Below are positions 12,269 to 23,700 of a stretch of 64,000 bases of DNA, piece after piece. The DNA lies in assembly GCA_015657535.1 (NCBI GenBank), contig JADHZB010002047.1, forward strand, positions 1 through 64,000, given 5' to 3'. The position numbers were made by a program, and so were the translations under genes. The notes beneath the pieces were generated by a model that saw nothing but the letters and a program-made list of their open reading frames with translations, did no database searches and had not been told where the DNA came from. How positions within the stretch are numbered: position 1 is the stretch's first letter; every line of letters starts with the position of its first letter. Source of the DNA: Nephromyces sp. MM_2019 (lineage: Eukaryota; Apicomplexa; Aconoidasida; Nephromycida).

Positions 12269-12586
12269 ATGCAGAGATTAGCAATGGCGACGAGGTTTCA
12301 GAACCTCGCCAAGCGTCACTTCTCAGGAGGAGGTGCTAAACCATCTTGGAACATCCCCAAAGAACAGATGTGGCATCCTCAGATTCCTGATCGTCAATAC
12401 TATGGCGAGCATCCCACGTATAATGCATTCGTTTTGTTTATGAGGGGTTTGAGGCCGTATTTAGAGAAGATTTTGGGTGATACTTTCAACACCGGAAAGG
12501 GTGTGGTTTTGTCTGTATACAATCCTCTTTCTGGATACGTAAGGAGGCATAATCCTGACTTGAGGCTGGTTGGTAGGGGGAGATGA
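12269..12586 (+). CDS. small conserved-looking protein with mitochondrial-type leader
   Basis: 105 codons from ATG to TGA. The N-terminus MQRLAMATRFQNLAKRHFS is an amphipathic, Arg/Lys-containing sequence without acidic residues, typical of a mitochondrial presequence. The rest is dense in Tyr, Pro and Trp: MWHPQIPDRQYYGEHPTY, then FVLFMRGLRPYLEKILGD and VVLSVYNPLSGYVRRHNPD. I do not recognise the family; a small subunit of an inner-membrane complex or mitoribosome would fit, as an inference. GT dinucleotides just before the stop (569 and 573 of the 12 kb line) are possible donors, and the sequence after the stop is intron-like TG-rich DNA. It may therefore be the first exon of the gene whose exons begin at 13602; using the GTTGGT donor at 12569 the phase (0) would fit. 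Confidence 0.6.
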   Translation: MQRLAMATRFQNLAKRHFSGGGAKPSWNIPKEQMWHPQIPDRQYYGEHPTYNAFVLFMRGLRPYLEKILGDTFNTGKGVVLSVYNPLSGYVRRHNPDLRLVGRGR

Positions 12587-12589
12587 TGC

Positions 12590-12835
12590 TTGGGGCTGAG
12601 TTTTTGTGTGTGTGGTGCTTTGCGTGTTTTGCTTTGTGTTCGTTGTGCTTTATGTGTGGTGCTTTGTGTGTTGTGCTCTTGGTTTGGTGCTTTGCGTGTT
12701 TTGCACTTGGTGATGCTCTTGTGTGTCGCTGTTCTTGTGTACTGCTTCTCTTATGTGCTGCTTCTCTTGTGTGCTGCTCTTCTTGTGCGGTACTTCTTCT
12801 AATACTTCCTCTGATACTTTGTGTACTGCTCCTCA
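12590..12835. repeat. TG/CT-rich low-complexity tract
   Basis: Repeated TTTGTGTGTGTGGTGCTTTGCG, TGCTCTTGTGTG and TGCTTCTCTTGTG units follow the stop of the small mitochondrial ORF directly. Cys/Val/Leu-rich ORFs in all three plus frames are artefacts of this composition. It resembles the sense-strand introns of neighbouring plus-strand genes. Confidence 0.85.
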
Positions 12836-13601
12836 TAATACTGCGCTGCATATCATAAAGACAGTTTGTAGTGCTGCCCTTTTTTTAACCCCAAAACCAG
12901 TATTTTCGGTACGTGTTGCTAGGATAAACTCTTCCTAGCAACTCTTTGATTCTTTGGCCGTATGTTTAATAATTTTCCACCCTCTTATTTCATAAATGAA
13001 ATGCGTAAAAGCAGTGTTTTTCACACGCAAAAAGTCTAAAAAAATCGCCCGTGTGTGCCGTGATTGGCCAATTTTTTGCAGCTTTTTGCAGTTTCTCATG
13101 ACTTTTCCCAGCTTTTTCACAGTTTCACGCAATTTTTCACAGCTTTTTGGCTGTTTTTGCTTTTTTTACGCTCTTAATTGTGTGCTTCCTCATGATATCA
13201 TCCTTCAATGGCTGAAAAAAAAAGGACCAATTTTTTGTTTTTGTCTTTTTAGAGTTTTTCTCTTCTTCTTTTAGGAATCTCACTGCTTCACTGCGACGCT
13301 TGAAATCTTCCCTATATCTGGGTTCTTCTCTTGCTTTTCCGACAAAAAACCCCATACGATTCTTTTTCTTTTATTTTAAATGGATTTTGCGTATGAAAAT
13401 GGCTTTTTTTCATGAGAAAATTCATTTCTGATGAATCTCAAGATTTTATGGTAAAATCGTTTTTTTTTCAGTCTGTTTGCCTTTTTTTGTCTTCTCGATG
13501 TAGATGAAAATTTTTCGAGATTTTTGCCGTTTTTCTCTTTTTTTTTCTTGTTCATCTACTTTGGGAGTGGTTTATTACTATATTGTTCGAGTATTTTGCA
13601 G

Positions 13602-16600
13602 CAACTCGTGGCTTTAGCCTCTTTCGGCTTGACTTCAAGCTATATCACTCATTACTTTGGAAGCTACTATCAATCCCTGGTGGTAAGTCAATGTATTTTT
13701 TGTTTGTTTTTCTTAATGTGTGGTTTTTTTCATCTGATTCCCTCTGTGCACGCAAACAGATTTCATTCTTGCTAGACTTGTGTGTTTTTTTCCATTCTTT
13801 AAAACACTATTTGTATATCATTTTTGCTCTGCACACCAACATATCCCACCGCTTTCTAGATTCAATTGTGTGTTTCTTTGAATGTGTGCGACAGGATGTC
13901 TCCACGCTTACGGAACTCGCAGCAGCAAAAGACTTGGACAATGAAGGCTTCTGGTTATCTCAGTCTCAAGACGTGGAGAATAGGGTAAGTTGCTAAAATT
14001 TGGCTTTGAGTTCATCACACGCACGCACACATCTGGTCTGTGAGTTCGGCATAGACGTACGTTTAATCTGTGAGTTTGGCATAAACACGCATTCATGGTG
14101 CGAGTTTGGCATACACGCGCACACATTCCGTCTGCTATTCGAAACTGAGGAAGCCAATCACGGAGTACCCCTTCATAGCCTCAGTTCTTTTTCAATAAGC
14201 CAATAAAGGATGCATGGTTCTAAGCAGAGTATACACTGGTGCTGCTTTCCTCGCTAATTTTTGATAATCTTCAATAAAAATCAAAGAGTAGAGGGAGTTT
14301 CAAATGGTGTGGTGAGTAGGGTGCATGTGTATGGAATTTAGTTAAGGTAATGAAGCTGCGAACCTATACTGCTCAGTTCCAGAGGCAGCGAGTTTTTTTG
14401 GGCACATTGCGTATGATAGGCTAGTCGCTGTTTCTAGGCTTTTTTTGGTGTGGATATTGTGAGGTTTGTATCTGTCGGTAGTGTAATTATACTCAATACA
14501 AAACACGTGTAGAGCGGGCTATGCATCTATTTGTGTGTCTTTACATGTTTCTAGTACCAAAGCATTATCGTTATAACCGTATAAACGCTGAGAAAGCTGC
14601 GCGAGAAAGCAAGTGTAAGGAAGCATAAGATACGAAGAAGAAGAAGAAAATGAAGAAGCAGAAGATTGAGAAGATTAAGAATATGATGACGAAGCGGAAG
14701 AAGAAGATGAAGAAGCGAAAGATGAAGCAGAAAATGAAGGAGCAAAAATTAACAAGCACGACGTAAAAACTAAACTGAAAAGGATGAAAAATTTTATCTT
14801 TATTTACTTTTTTGTAAAGCATTTCTCTTGCGAGAAGTGTATGTACATCTCTGCCATAGCTGGCTCCTCATTTTTTGTGTTTTTCTCGTTGATTCTAAGA
14901 ACCGCCAATTTTTATTTCTAGTCCTAGCTATTACACTGTTTCCTGTATAGTGGAATTTAGGAGCGTTTTCTGATAGCTTATAAGCCCTTTTAAACTCCTT
15001 TTTTGCTGCGGTTTATGCATAGCGATGTTTTTAACCGTCTTCATGTGCTACTTTCAGATGCAAAACTATGCCCTGGATCATGGCAGGCTTAACAAGTTGT
15101 GGTATGTATATAATGCTGTGTTAGGAGGAAATCAGTGTGTGTGTTCTGCTATGTGTTCTCTGCGAATTAGACACCAGACGATATCTTTATGCTTTTCTTT
15201 AATGGGAGAAAATTCTGCTTTTAATGATGTTTTTAGTGCAAATTTAGGATTATCTGCCGATTTGAAATAGTAGAGATAAGTAGGGCCCACACACATGCCA
15301 CTAAATGCTGGTTCTTTTCGTTGCTTTTGTCTTGCTTGTATTTTCTCCTTGAGTATTGTGTGTGTTGCTGCCATTGTTCTCACTTTTTCCTCTTCAACGC
15401 GTGTATGTGTGTGTGTGTGTAGTTACCTTTTTTATCTTTTCTCCTTGAATGATCTCTTTGTTACCCCCCTTTTCTTTTCCCTTTTCTCTATGAGAAATGT
15501 GTGTTGCTGTTCTTTCCCCCTTGTTAAAAGGGATAATCATCAAGTTACCTCACTGCTTATACTTCCCATCACGAATGAACTGCTATATAATTTTTTCAGA
15601 GAGCTTTATAGCAGCTCTCTCATGAAAGCCTTCTCAAAACATCGAATTTAACTTTTTCATCCGATGAATATCTTCATTACTAAAGTGTGAATAGGCAGAG
15701 TCAGGCCAGTGTGTGTGTGAGAAAGGCAGCGAGAGACTGGCTTTTTTGCTGGCACACACACAACCGCTTTCAATTTCCGGTGTAACTTGCAGCTAGCAGC
15801 TGCTAATCGAAGTTTAATCGTTGTTTTTAGATTGCTTCTTTTATATGTGTCTGATTGTGTGTGATATTATGAATTATGCATGTATTTGTACTTTTTAGCT
15901 GAGATAGTGAATGATTTTCTTCAATGTTTTGCTGGGTTAAATTTTGTTCTTCTCGCTTTTCTTGTGTGTGTGTGCCTTTCTCCAGGGAAGATGCTTTGTC
16001 TGAAGCTACTGTTACACGCTCCTTTGATAGCCTAGTCAACCACTTGGAAGTCAAAAGTGAAAGCGTTCCTGCAAGCATTCCTACTCGAACATCGTGTAAG
16101 CTGCAATCGCTGTGTTATTTAGTTTTTGCCTATTAACTTGTGTGCGAAGCAATGCAGTTTTGATATATAGCAAAAAGTATATCGTAAAAACACGATAGCC
16201 TATATTATGTACTATTATCTAGTTGGAAGGTATATATCTAGTATCATCTAGCTAGGGGTTTGAAGCTCTACTATGCTCTGGCTTTTGACAACGGTGTTGG
16301 AATTTGTGTGTTAAACTCGGCGTTTTTTATAGTTTTTCATTGAAGATTTTTCTTCATTTCCGCTGTTTTTCCATCTTCAAGTTTTGTGGTGTGTTTAAGT
16401 TGCGAGTTAGTCCATTAGCTTGAGTTACAGGAACGTAAATATTGGAAGGGGGGGTGGAGTGGGGGTAGGATTGAAGGGAGGAGTGGGGGGAGCATTGGAG
16501 AGAGGATTTAAGGTATAATTATTAGAGGGATAATTATTAGAGAGGAATGGGAGGACCACAAGTAAATTACTTAAAGGCCACTTAGTGTGTGCGAGCGATT

Positions 16601-18447
16601 TTAGTCAGTCTTCAGCTTCTCCTACTCTATTTTCTGACTAACTAAATCATTCTTAGCGCCATACATAGAACATGCTATGATTATCCCCCCCTTTTCTACA
16701 GTCCGCTTCAATATGCTGCCCTACGGACACGACAATCCGGACACTCAAACCTTCCCTGTTCCTTCTCATGAACAGGTATGTGTCAAAACCTCATAAGCTG
16801 TCTTTTCTGTACCTCGTTTTGAAGATTTTATTCATCCTCCAAAACGTTCGATTTTTTATATCACTCTGCTTCTTGTCTTATTCCTTAATTCTGGTTTGCA
16901 TCACTTCTTTGCTTATTACTGTGGTGAAGATATGTTTCTTTTTTTCTTGCCGTTTGTGTACTGCTTGTGTTATCTTTTATCCTGCCGAGATTGCGAGTTT
17001 TTTTTGAATGCCCTCTGATGTTGGTGTAGATTGTCAGTGTGTGTGCAAAGTATTTCGCTGTAGTTGAAGGGCAAAGCCTTTAACCTTATTGTGGGTATTT
17101 CATGCGGTTTTTTATAGTGATTTATCATATTAAGGAGTGTTTCTCTTTCTTTTGTGGGATATTTTCAAGGTGTTTTTTGATCGCCTTTTTGTGTTAAGGG
17201 GTGTTTATGTTACCTTTTCTCATACTAAGGCCACAATCTGATAGTTCAGTAGGATTTTGAAACAAAATCTAGTAATTTTCAGCCGTTTAAGTTGTGCTAT
17301 GGTAGCCTAATCACATCTTCAATCGAAGGGATTAATCGGTGCTATTATATTAGCCTCTCGGGCGTCATTATCTTGATCTCTCTCACAGTCTCTCGCTTTG
17401 TATGCACTGATAAGCACCTGTGTAGGAGAGGTTTATTCATTTTTTTTCGAGTACCAGCTAGTGGAAATCACTACTAGAGTCGAGCATTTTAGCTCTATAA
17501 ACGCTAGTTAATGCTTGATGTTGTTTTCATTTATCTATATGTTTTTTTTCCATTTCTCTCAGCCTTTGCGCGGCTTTGCGTTGAGCTTCACTTACAATAA
17601 TTTGTCCGGAGATTGGGGAGACCATATTAATAGGTATTCTATTCATTATTTCTCCGAGTTTTTATATTAATACTACTCTAAGATGCGATGAAGTATACTA
17701 ACATTGTGGCAAAGCTTTGAGATAGTGTTGGTATACATTTGCGTGTCCCTCTGTGGGTATAGGTTTTTAACAGGTGAAGCTGAGTAGGTATATTTATTCT
17801 CTCGTTGTCTTGAGGGTTTTTTTTCTTTGAAGCTCGCTGGTTTATGCCATAGTTTTTGGTAAATATAACTAATTGCTTTCATTAACGATGCCCCTTCATA
17901 ATATGCCTAACTGAGCTTTCTATAAATGTTGATTGGCTATGGAAAGTTTGAGTTTTTGGAAACACCTAATTTTCCAACTTGTGTGTGTAATGCGTTTTGA
18001 AGGTATAGTCTTGTAGCTCTTTTCTCCTGTATGCCATCATGATTACCGCAGTATATGTGCATCTGCCAAAAGTATGTGAGTTGGCCTAATGGCAAGTCAA
18101 GCCGTTTGTTTTCTCACGAAAATCTTGAATACAACACGCTCCCTTAGCAGCATCATTGATTATTTCAAGTTGTAACGCTTTCGATGACGTTTTCCTTCGA
18201 TTAAGCAAGTTTCTCTGGGAATTTGTTGCATTTCCAGTTTCCTTTCCGATTGCTATGCTGTTTACTTGCTCTTTTTGTAACCCATGACTGTATGAAAGCT
18301 AATTGTGTGTTTCTGCTTGAAGATTGTTTGAATTCTGTCTTCTAATTCTCGCACCGGCTATTTTTCTGCAGGCGAGACAACAAGTTGGGATTCGTAAGGC
18401 CGGCACGCATGGTTTTTACCGATGTTTACATCCCAACAACAAAGTAG
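13602..18447 (+). CDS. seven-exon gene, unrecognised protein (at least 181 aa)
   Basis: Seven exons with consistent phases and good GT/AG borders: 13602-13682, 13895-13984, 15058-15101, 15986-16095, 16702-16775, 17563-17633 and 18372-18447 (TAG stop). Together they give 546 nt, 182 codons with the stop. Readable stretches are ITHYFGSYYQSLV, TELAAAKDLDNEGFW, NYALDHGRLNKLWEDALSEA, FRFNMLPYGHDNPDTQTFPV, LRGFALSFTYNNLSGDWGD, and a C-terminus DNKLGFVRPARMVFTDVYIP. The first exon may hold a short hydrophobic segment. I do not recognise the family. The true 5' end is upstream and may be the mitochondrial-leader ORF at 12269, which would give a protein near 281 aa. Introns carry TGTGTG on the plus strand, as sense-strand introns do in the left part of the window. 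Confidence 0.7.
16441..16530 (+). repeat. G-rich intron segment, potential G-quadruplex
   Basis: GGAAGGGGGGGTGGAGTGGGGGTAGG and GGGAGGAGTGGGGGG runs occur within about 60 bp, on the sense strand of the intron between the exons ending at 16095 and starting at 16702. There are at least four runs of three or more G close together, followed by a duplicated ATAATTATTAGAG. Confidence 0.6.
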
Positions 18448-18861
18448 ATATACCAAGTACTTGCTACGTTTTTTGTAATAATTTATTTGTCTTCTTAGTC
18501 TATCATTCTATTAGATTCACCCTTTGTATCTTTTACCAAAGTTGAAATATAGCCTCAACTCTTGCAATGGTGCTTTGACGATTAGGAAGTATTTACTGGA
18601 ATAAGCTAGCAAGCATCCTCTTTTTAAGGCTATGTTATCATCTTTGCAATGCATATTTTATCAACCAAGCAATTTTTGAACAAGCGCCATATACGGCCAG
18701 CGGTGAAATCTTCTCTAAATCGCATACAAAAAAGCGTTATCGGTGGTACCAAGAAGAGGCAACGAAACAATGCCTGTGAAGCGGCAAAATGGTGTTGAGA
18801 ACAGCGCCTTGTAGGCATGTTTTATGAAGTAACTGACGAAAGAAATCTTCATATTTTATCT

Positions 18862-20130
18862 TTATTTTGCTGCTGCTGTATACCATATGTCGTGTGTTAT
18901 GTGACTCCATGACTTTAAGCGTGTGTCGATAGCTGCGGTGTGCATGTGATGGCTGTGCAAGTAGTTGAGGACTTGCGTATCTGTGCTGGACTCTACTCTG
19001 TTGCGTAGATGCCGTGTTTGCCGCTTTATGGGTGCTTGCCGTAAAAGCACCTTCAAGGGAGGCTTCTGAACTTGTAGCGTTTGATTTAGCTGAAAATTAA
19101 AGTGAAAGTTGTAGTTATCATCCTCGTGTAAGTCTCATCATGGTCGTCCTTTTGTAGCTCTACTAATCCTCTTTATTTTATGCGTAATTAAGGAGGTTGT
19201 ATTTTTAATTTGAGCTATTCACACGTTAATTAAAATTGCGGATGTTAGCATATTTTGCTTTCCAAGATTGTGGGGGAGTCTTTGTTAGCGGAGGGGATGC
19301 AAATCCTGTAATTTTGTCTTTTGTAGGTTTAATTGCTTTGGTATTAGAAAAATTTCATATAAGAGAAAGATTTGGAATATATAGAATAAATTATTTATTG
19401 AGCAAATAACTCTAGGTATAGAAGCATTCAATGTATTACATGATGAAGTTCCTATAAAACATCCAGAAGATGCGCGTGGGCCTGAGCAGTGATTAATTTT
19501 GATGTTTTTTGTCGCTAATGAGTCACCTTATTCAATTAAATGCACTGGAGCAACTGTAGCTAATCAAAGTCAGCGGCGGTAGATGTGATGTTGGTAGCAT
19601 CCCCCTCAGCCTTTGATTGGCATCTCCTATACTGTTCTACACACACCTGTCTGCCTGCTTTGACGGATTGAGGTGCAGCAGACGATGTTGGTGGGGAGGT
19701 TATACTACTTGAAGCCTGCAATAGTTTTTCGGATAGTTTCGCCCATGCTGAGTAGCTGAGATACGAAGAAAGGACGACGATGCGCAGTAGACCAAAAAAA
19801 GGTGTGTTGCTAATTGAGTATACAGGCGGAGCGTGCGCCTTCGAATTTAACTTCTGCTTAAGCGCAAAGCAACCATAGTATGCTGCACGCGGTACCACTA
19901 ATCAATGGCATGGGGAGAGATCATCCCTGAATAATATGGCGAATAGAAAGAATAACAAGGGGCGAAGGACTACGATCGGGTTCAACACAAATGCATGGAT
20001 GGTGGAAAGCTTAACTAGCTTCTGGTACCACGACACATGATAGGCGGAATCACCTTCTTGACGATAGTTTTCAAATGGTAAGAGCGGAAACCATATGCTG
20101 TGTCGAAATCTGAGTCCACAGATAAAAGAA
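18862..20130 (-). CDS. hypothetical membrane protein, exon structure uncertain
   Basis: Three minus-strand blocks look coding. About 20130-19905 is open and reads FENYRQEGDSAYHVSW then a hydrophobic LNPIVVLRPLLFFLFAILF, but meets a TGA. In the same frame after an AG acceptor (about 19899), 19898-19640 reads VPRAAYYGCFALKQKL, a second hydrophobic stretch FFGLLRIVVLSSYLSY, then a Ser/Thr/Pro-rich tail to a phase-0 GTGTGT donor. The last block starts at an acceptor at 19089 and in phase 0 runs to a TAA at 18862 (TQVLNYLHSHHMHTAAIDTR). An alternative frame of that exon stays open to 18737. I do not recognise the family. The gene would be convergent with the plus-strand gene ending at 18447 and downstream of the protease gene on the same strand. 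Confidence 0.4.
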
Positions 20131-20715
20131 CAGGCAGGTCATGTGACAGCGTCTTTCCTAAACCTTAATCTTGGCGGTTTGGCTCGCTCCTGTTCTCATT
20201 CTCTGAACCTATTATTTGCTCTAAGTTGCTAGGCGTGTAATACTGCTTTTTAAAAGGTATAGTTTGCAATTCATAAATTCATGTACTCGTACGATTTTTT
20301 GCGAGTAAGTAAACAAGCGGTTCCCAGTTTCTCCACTACCTTAGTTTCTTCATCTCCCAACCAGGTACACAAGTCTTTGTTTGTGCTTCGTTTCTGCAGC
20401 TTTCTCACTGGACCAATTTTTTGCTATGAATATGTCTCAAAGGAACGGATTGGAATTTGTCAGCTGCTGGTCATCACCTTAACTAAGCTGCATTAAGACG
20501 CAACTACGTGTATTTTCTAGTTTCTCTCTCCTTGCAACTTTATAGCTACGCGGCTCTTCTTTGATATTTTTTAGCTGACTAGCTTCAACCTTATCTCTGC
20601 GATACGTAAACTTTTTGAGGGTCTTAAACTCGACGCCCCTTGCACTTGCAGGCTCGATAGCGAGAAATAGCCTCAGAAATTAGGAATAAAGTAGAAAAAA
20701 CAGTCAAGCAGCTGC

Positions 20716-23700
20716 TCAGGCAATTATTGGATATACCGGCGCTGAAAGAAGTCCACATTCTCCCTCTTCTCCCTGTTCACAAAAACATGTTGAAATGCGG
20801 TGACTTGTAGAGAGCAGCAGAATCAGAGAGAAAGCATTGCCACACAGCTGTTGAAGCATGGTAGAGACTTTTTTACTGCACCATAAAATCGTGCTACTGA
20901 GGGGGGGGGGAACACCATAAATGACCCACAAAGGACTGCCAATTATCTGTCCTTGACCCGTGGCTCAACCATTACCTTATACCTTTATAATGCTTCGTAC
21001 GTTTTAATGCTGATTCTAACCTCTGTATGCCTGACTAGGCGAATATAGCCGTCTTCGCCCCAATCGGGTCCCCAAGAATTCTTCACTGACCAGTAATCCT
21101 CATTTAAGGTGCTATCACTGCCGTATCCAGTAATCAGAACCCCATGGTTTAGTTCTATACCGCATGGAACGCTCAAGACTCCACTCTTGTACATCATGAA
21201 GGCACGATCACCACCATCGAGGGCTATGGCTACTGGAGAGTGATAGTATAGGGCAGCGGCCAACGCGTTTTCATCAAAAGGGGGAACGAGCTAGTAAACG
21301 CAAGGTAGGAAAAAAATTGTTAAGGATAGCCTCATCCCTTGGCATACCTGCTGATAATAACCTCATCTCTTGAATTTTCATATGAAGTAATATATCTACC
21401 ATCCTTTTTGTACCATGGAAGCGAGGCCACACTGAGCTGGGTGTCTTATAGATTAAGGGTGCGATCACCGCAGTAGGAAGCGTTATCTTGGAGTTGCACC
21501 GTGATAACGCATTCATTCCTCGCAAGTGAAAAAAAATCCCTCCTTGCTTTGAACTTTTATATCTAATTCAATTGTATATTACCTAGAGTACTTAGGATCT
21601 AAAACTCTACCTTGCAGGCAGACCTAAAGATTTTCTTAACTGCTTCTTCATCGTCTTCGCCATCTTCCTCTTTGTCTTCATCTTTAGCTGCTTCTTGATA
21701 TTTTTTGCATGCAACACTCTCAATATTCGACCTAACCACTCCCCCAGGTAAGGGGAATCTGACTGAAAAGTGTTGTAAGCTCCTCTATAATGATATTCTG
21801 GCTTTTAATCAGCACCTGCTTTGTGCCTGATTCTATCAAAAAAGTCTATCAAACGAAAATTGTAATCACTATTTCCAGGGTTCTGAATATAATGATGCTA
21901 TCCCAACACGGTTACCAATAGGCCTACTCCAAAACGGGCTCCCTATGCACTAAAACTTACTGATTGGACAGCACACCTGCTTACAGTGCAATGCCACCTA
22001 TCCTACCATGAGCTACCCAGGCCTCAAAAAATCGACACTGCGCAGCTAACGCTTATGTTAACCTGAACACCTGACAATTGTGGCAGCACAAATTAGCATA
22101 AGCATAGCAGTGGCGTCCTATGCTCATGCCGTGAAACTTAATACAAAACTTAAACTCCGGATAGACGTGATTAAAAGTTGATTGGCCACATCGCAAGCAC
22201 AAGTGATGGTTCCGCAGCTTAAATCTCCATATCCTGAACTCTCCAATACTCAATACATTCACTTTATCACGTAAAGCACGAGCATTCTTTCGTTAACTAC
22301 TAGGAAAAAGCCCAATTTTGCTTACTTTGTATCCAGTAATTGGTATATCTACTTTATTACACGCCTTATCCTTGCATTTCTCATCCTCGGCTTCATAAGG
22401 ATATCCTTTTTCAGTGCACAATCCTCTTTGGTCGATTACATACCGAAAAGCATCATCTAGCAATCCACCTTCGCAACCATCATTCCCCTCGTAGAAGCTG
22501 CAGTCGATGAGCTGCTGCTCACTGAGGGATATCAAGGAACCATAACGAGCACAAAAGGCGCTCTCCAGGGCGCCCGTAGCCCCAAAAGCCCAGCAGGAGC
22601 CACTGAAGGAAATGTGGCAGGTGCAACGAGTATTCAAAAGCTAAGGATATGCAATTATCATCCCGGAAACTGCAATTATTTATTAGTCGTTTTTTTTACA
22701 CCTCAAAGTGGAGGTATCAGCAAGCTCGTAGCAAACCCTAGCATTTAAACCTCTACCAAGAGCAATTATCCCTGAAGAAATTTCTCCGCCGATACTGAGC
22801 TTTGAGTACAAAAAAAGCAGAAGCCAAGGGGAGGATGCAAGGACAGATTTATCTTATCAATAACATTGCAGATTTTTGCTTGAATAACGGGTAAGAGACC
22901 CCATTTCTTCGAGAGTGCAAACACATGATTACTGTTTCATCTCACCAGTCTCCTTGATTTTTTACCGGAGTCACACAGTTTTGTTCCCTCCAATCAAAAC
23001 TTTCAGGCAATTCCGACGCATCGATTAATGTTAAAGAGTTGTCGATCTGAAAACGGTAGCTACGAACCGTATTATAAATTTTTATTTCGTTTTACAGCAT
23101 AATGGAAACGACGCCTTATTAGGTAACTTCAAGCATTACTATTAGCTAAAACAAAACGATGCTTATAGCTAAAAATAAAAAATTAGAGAAATTTAACATT
23201 GCATTATACTTCTTAAAAGGGTTAACAAACCCAATAATTAATAAGCGCAATCAAACCTAAAATAAATTAACTCATTAGCACATTGAACTTGTAGCGGTCA
23301 AAGAGGACTTCATACATGGGTTCAAATTCCTACCTTGAAGTGAATATAATTTTTGTAGCGAGAATTTCTTATATTACAAATACTATTATATCGCTTAGTA
23401 TATTTTTTTATGAACGTCTTGGCATACTTGCATATTTATAATTTTCACGTTGCGCAATACATATGTGATCGCATGCTTGCCTTACGATTGATGATGTACT
23501 TTATAACGTGCTAGAAACACAAGTTATGAAAAAATTATCATTGCATAGGGGTCAAGAGAACCAACTTAGGAAAAATTTTAGCTCAAACGACCCTCTATAT
23601 ATATAGCTAGGATATCTCTCCGATAGGCAATACAATACATATTATAAGGGCATATTGCAGAATCGAAGACTAAATGCCCTAAAAATCCTGGAGGTTACAA

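Noticed and set aside
14551..14822. Leu/Phe-rich minus ORFs as a membrane protein
   Set aside because: They mirror an A/G-rich (GAAGAAGAAGAT) stretch inside an intron of the plus-strand gene.
21274..21525. 83-codon minus ORF as an exon of the protease
   Set aside because: The C1A core is complete without it, and joining it breaks phase with the exon at 21290.
23281..23345. tRNA-like stretch with GGTTCAAATTCC resembling a T-loop box B
   Set aside because: The flanking bases do not form a T stem (three of five pairs at best), and no D arm or acceptor stem could be drawn.
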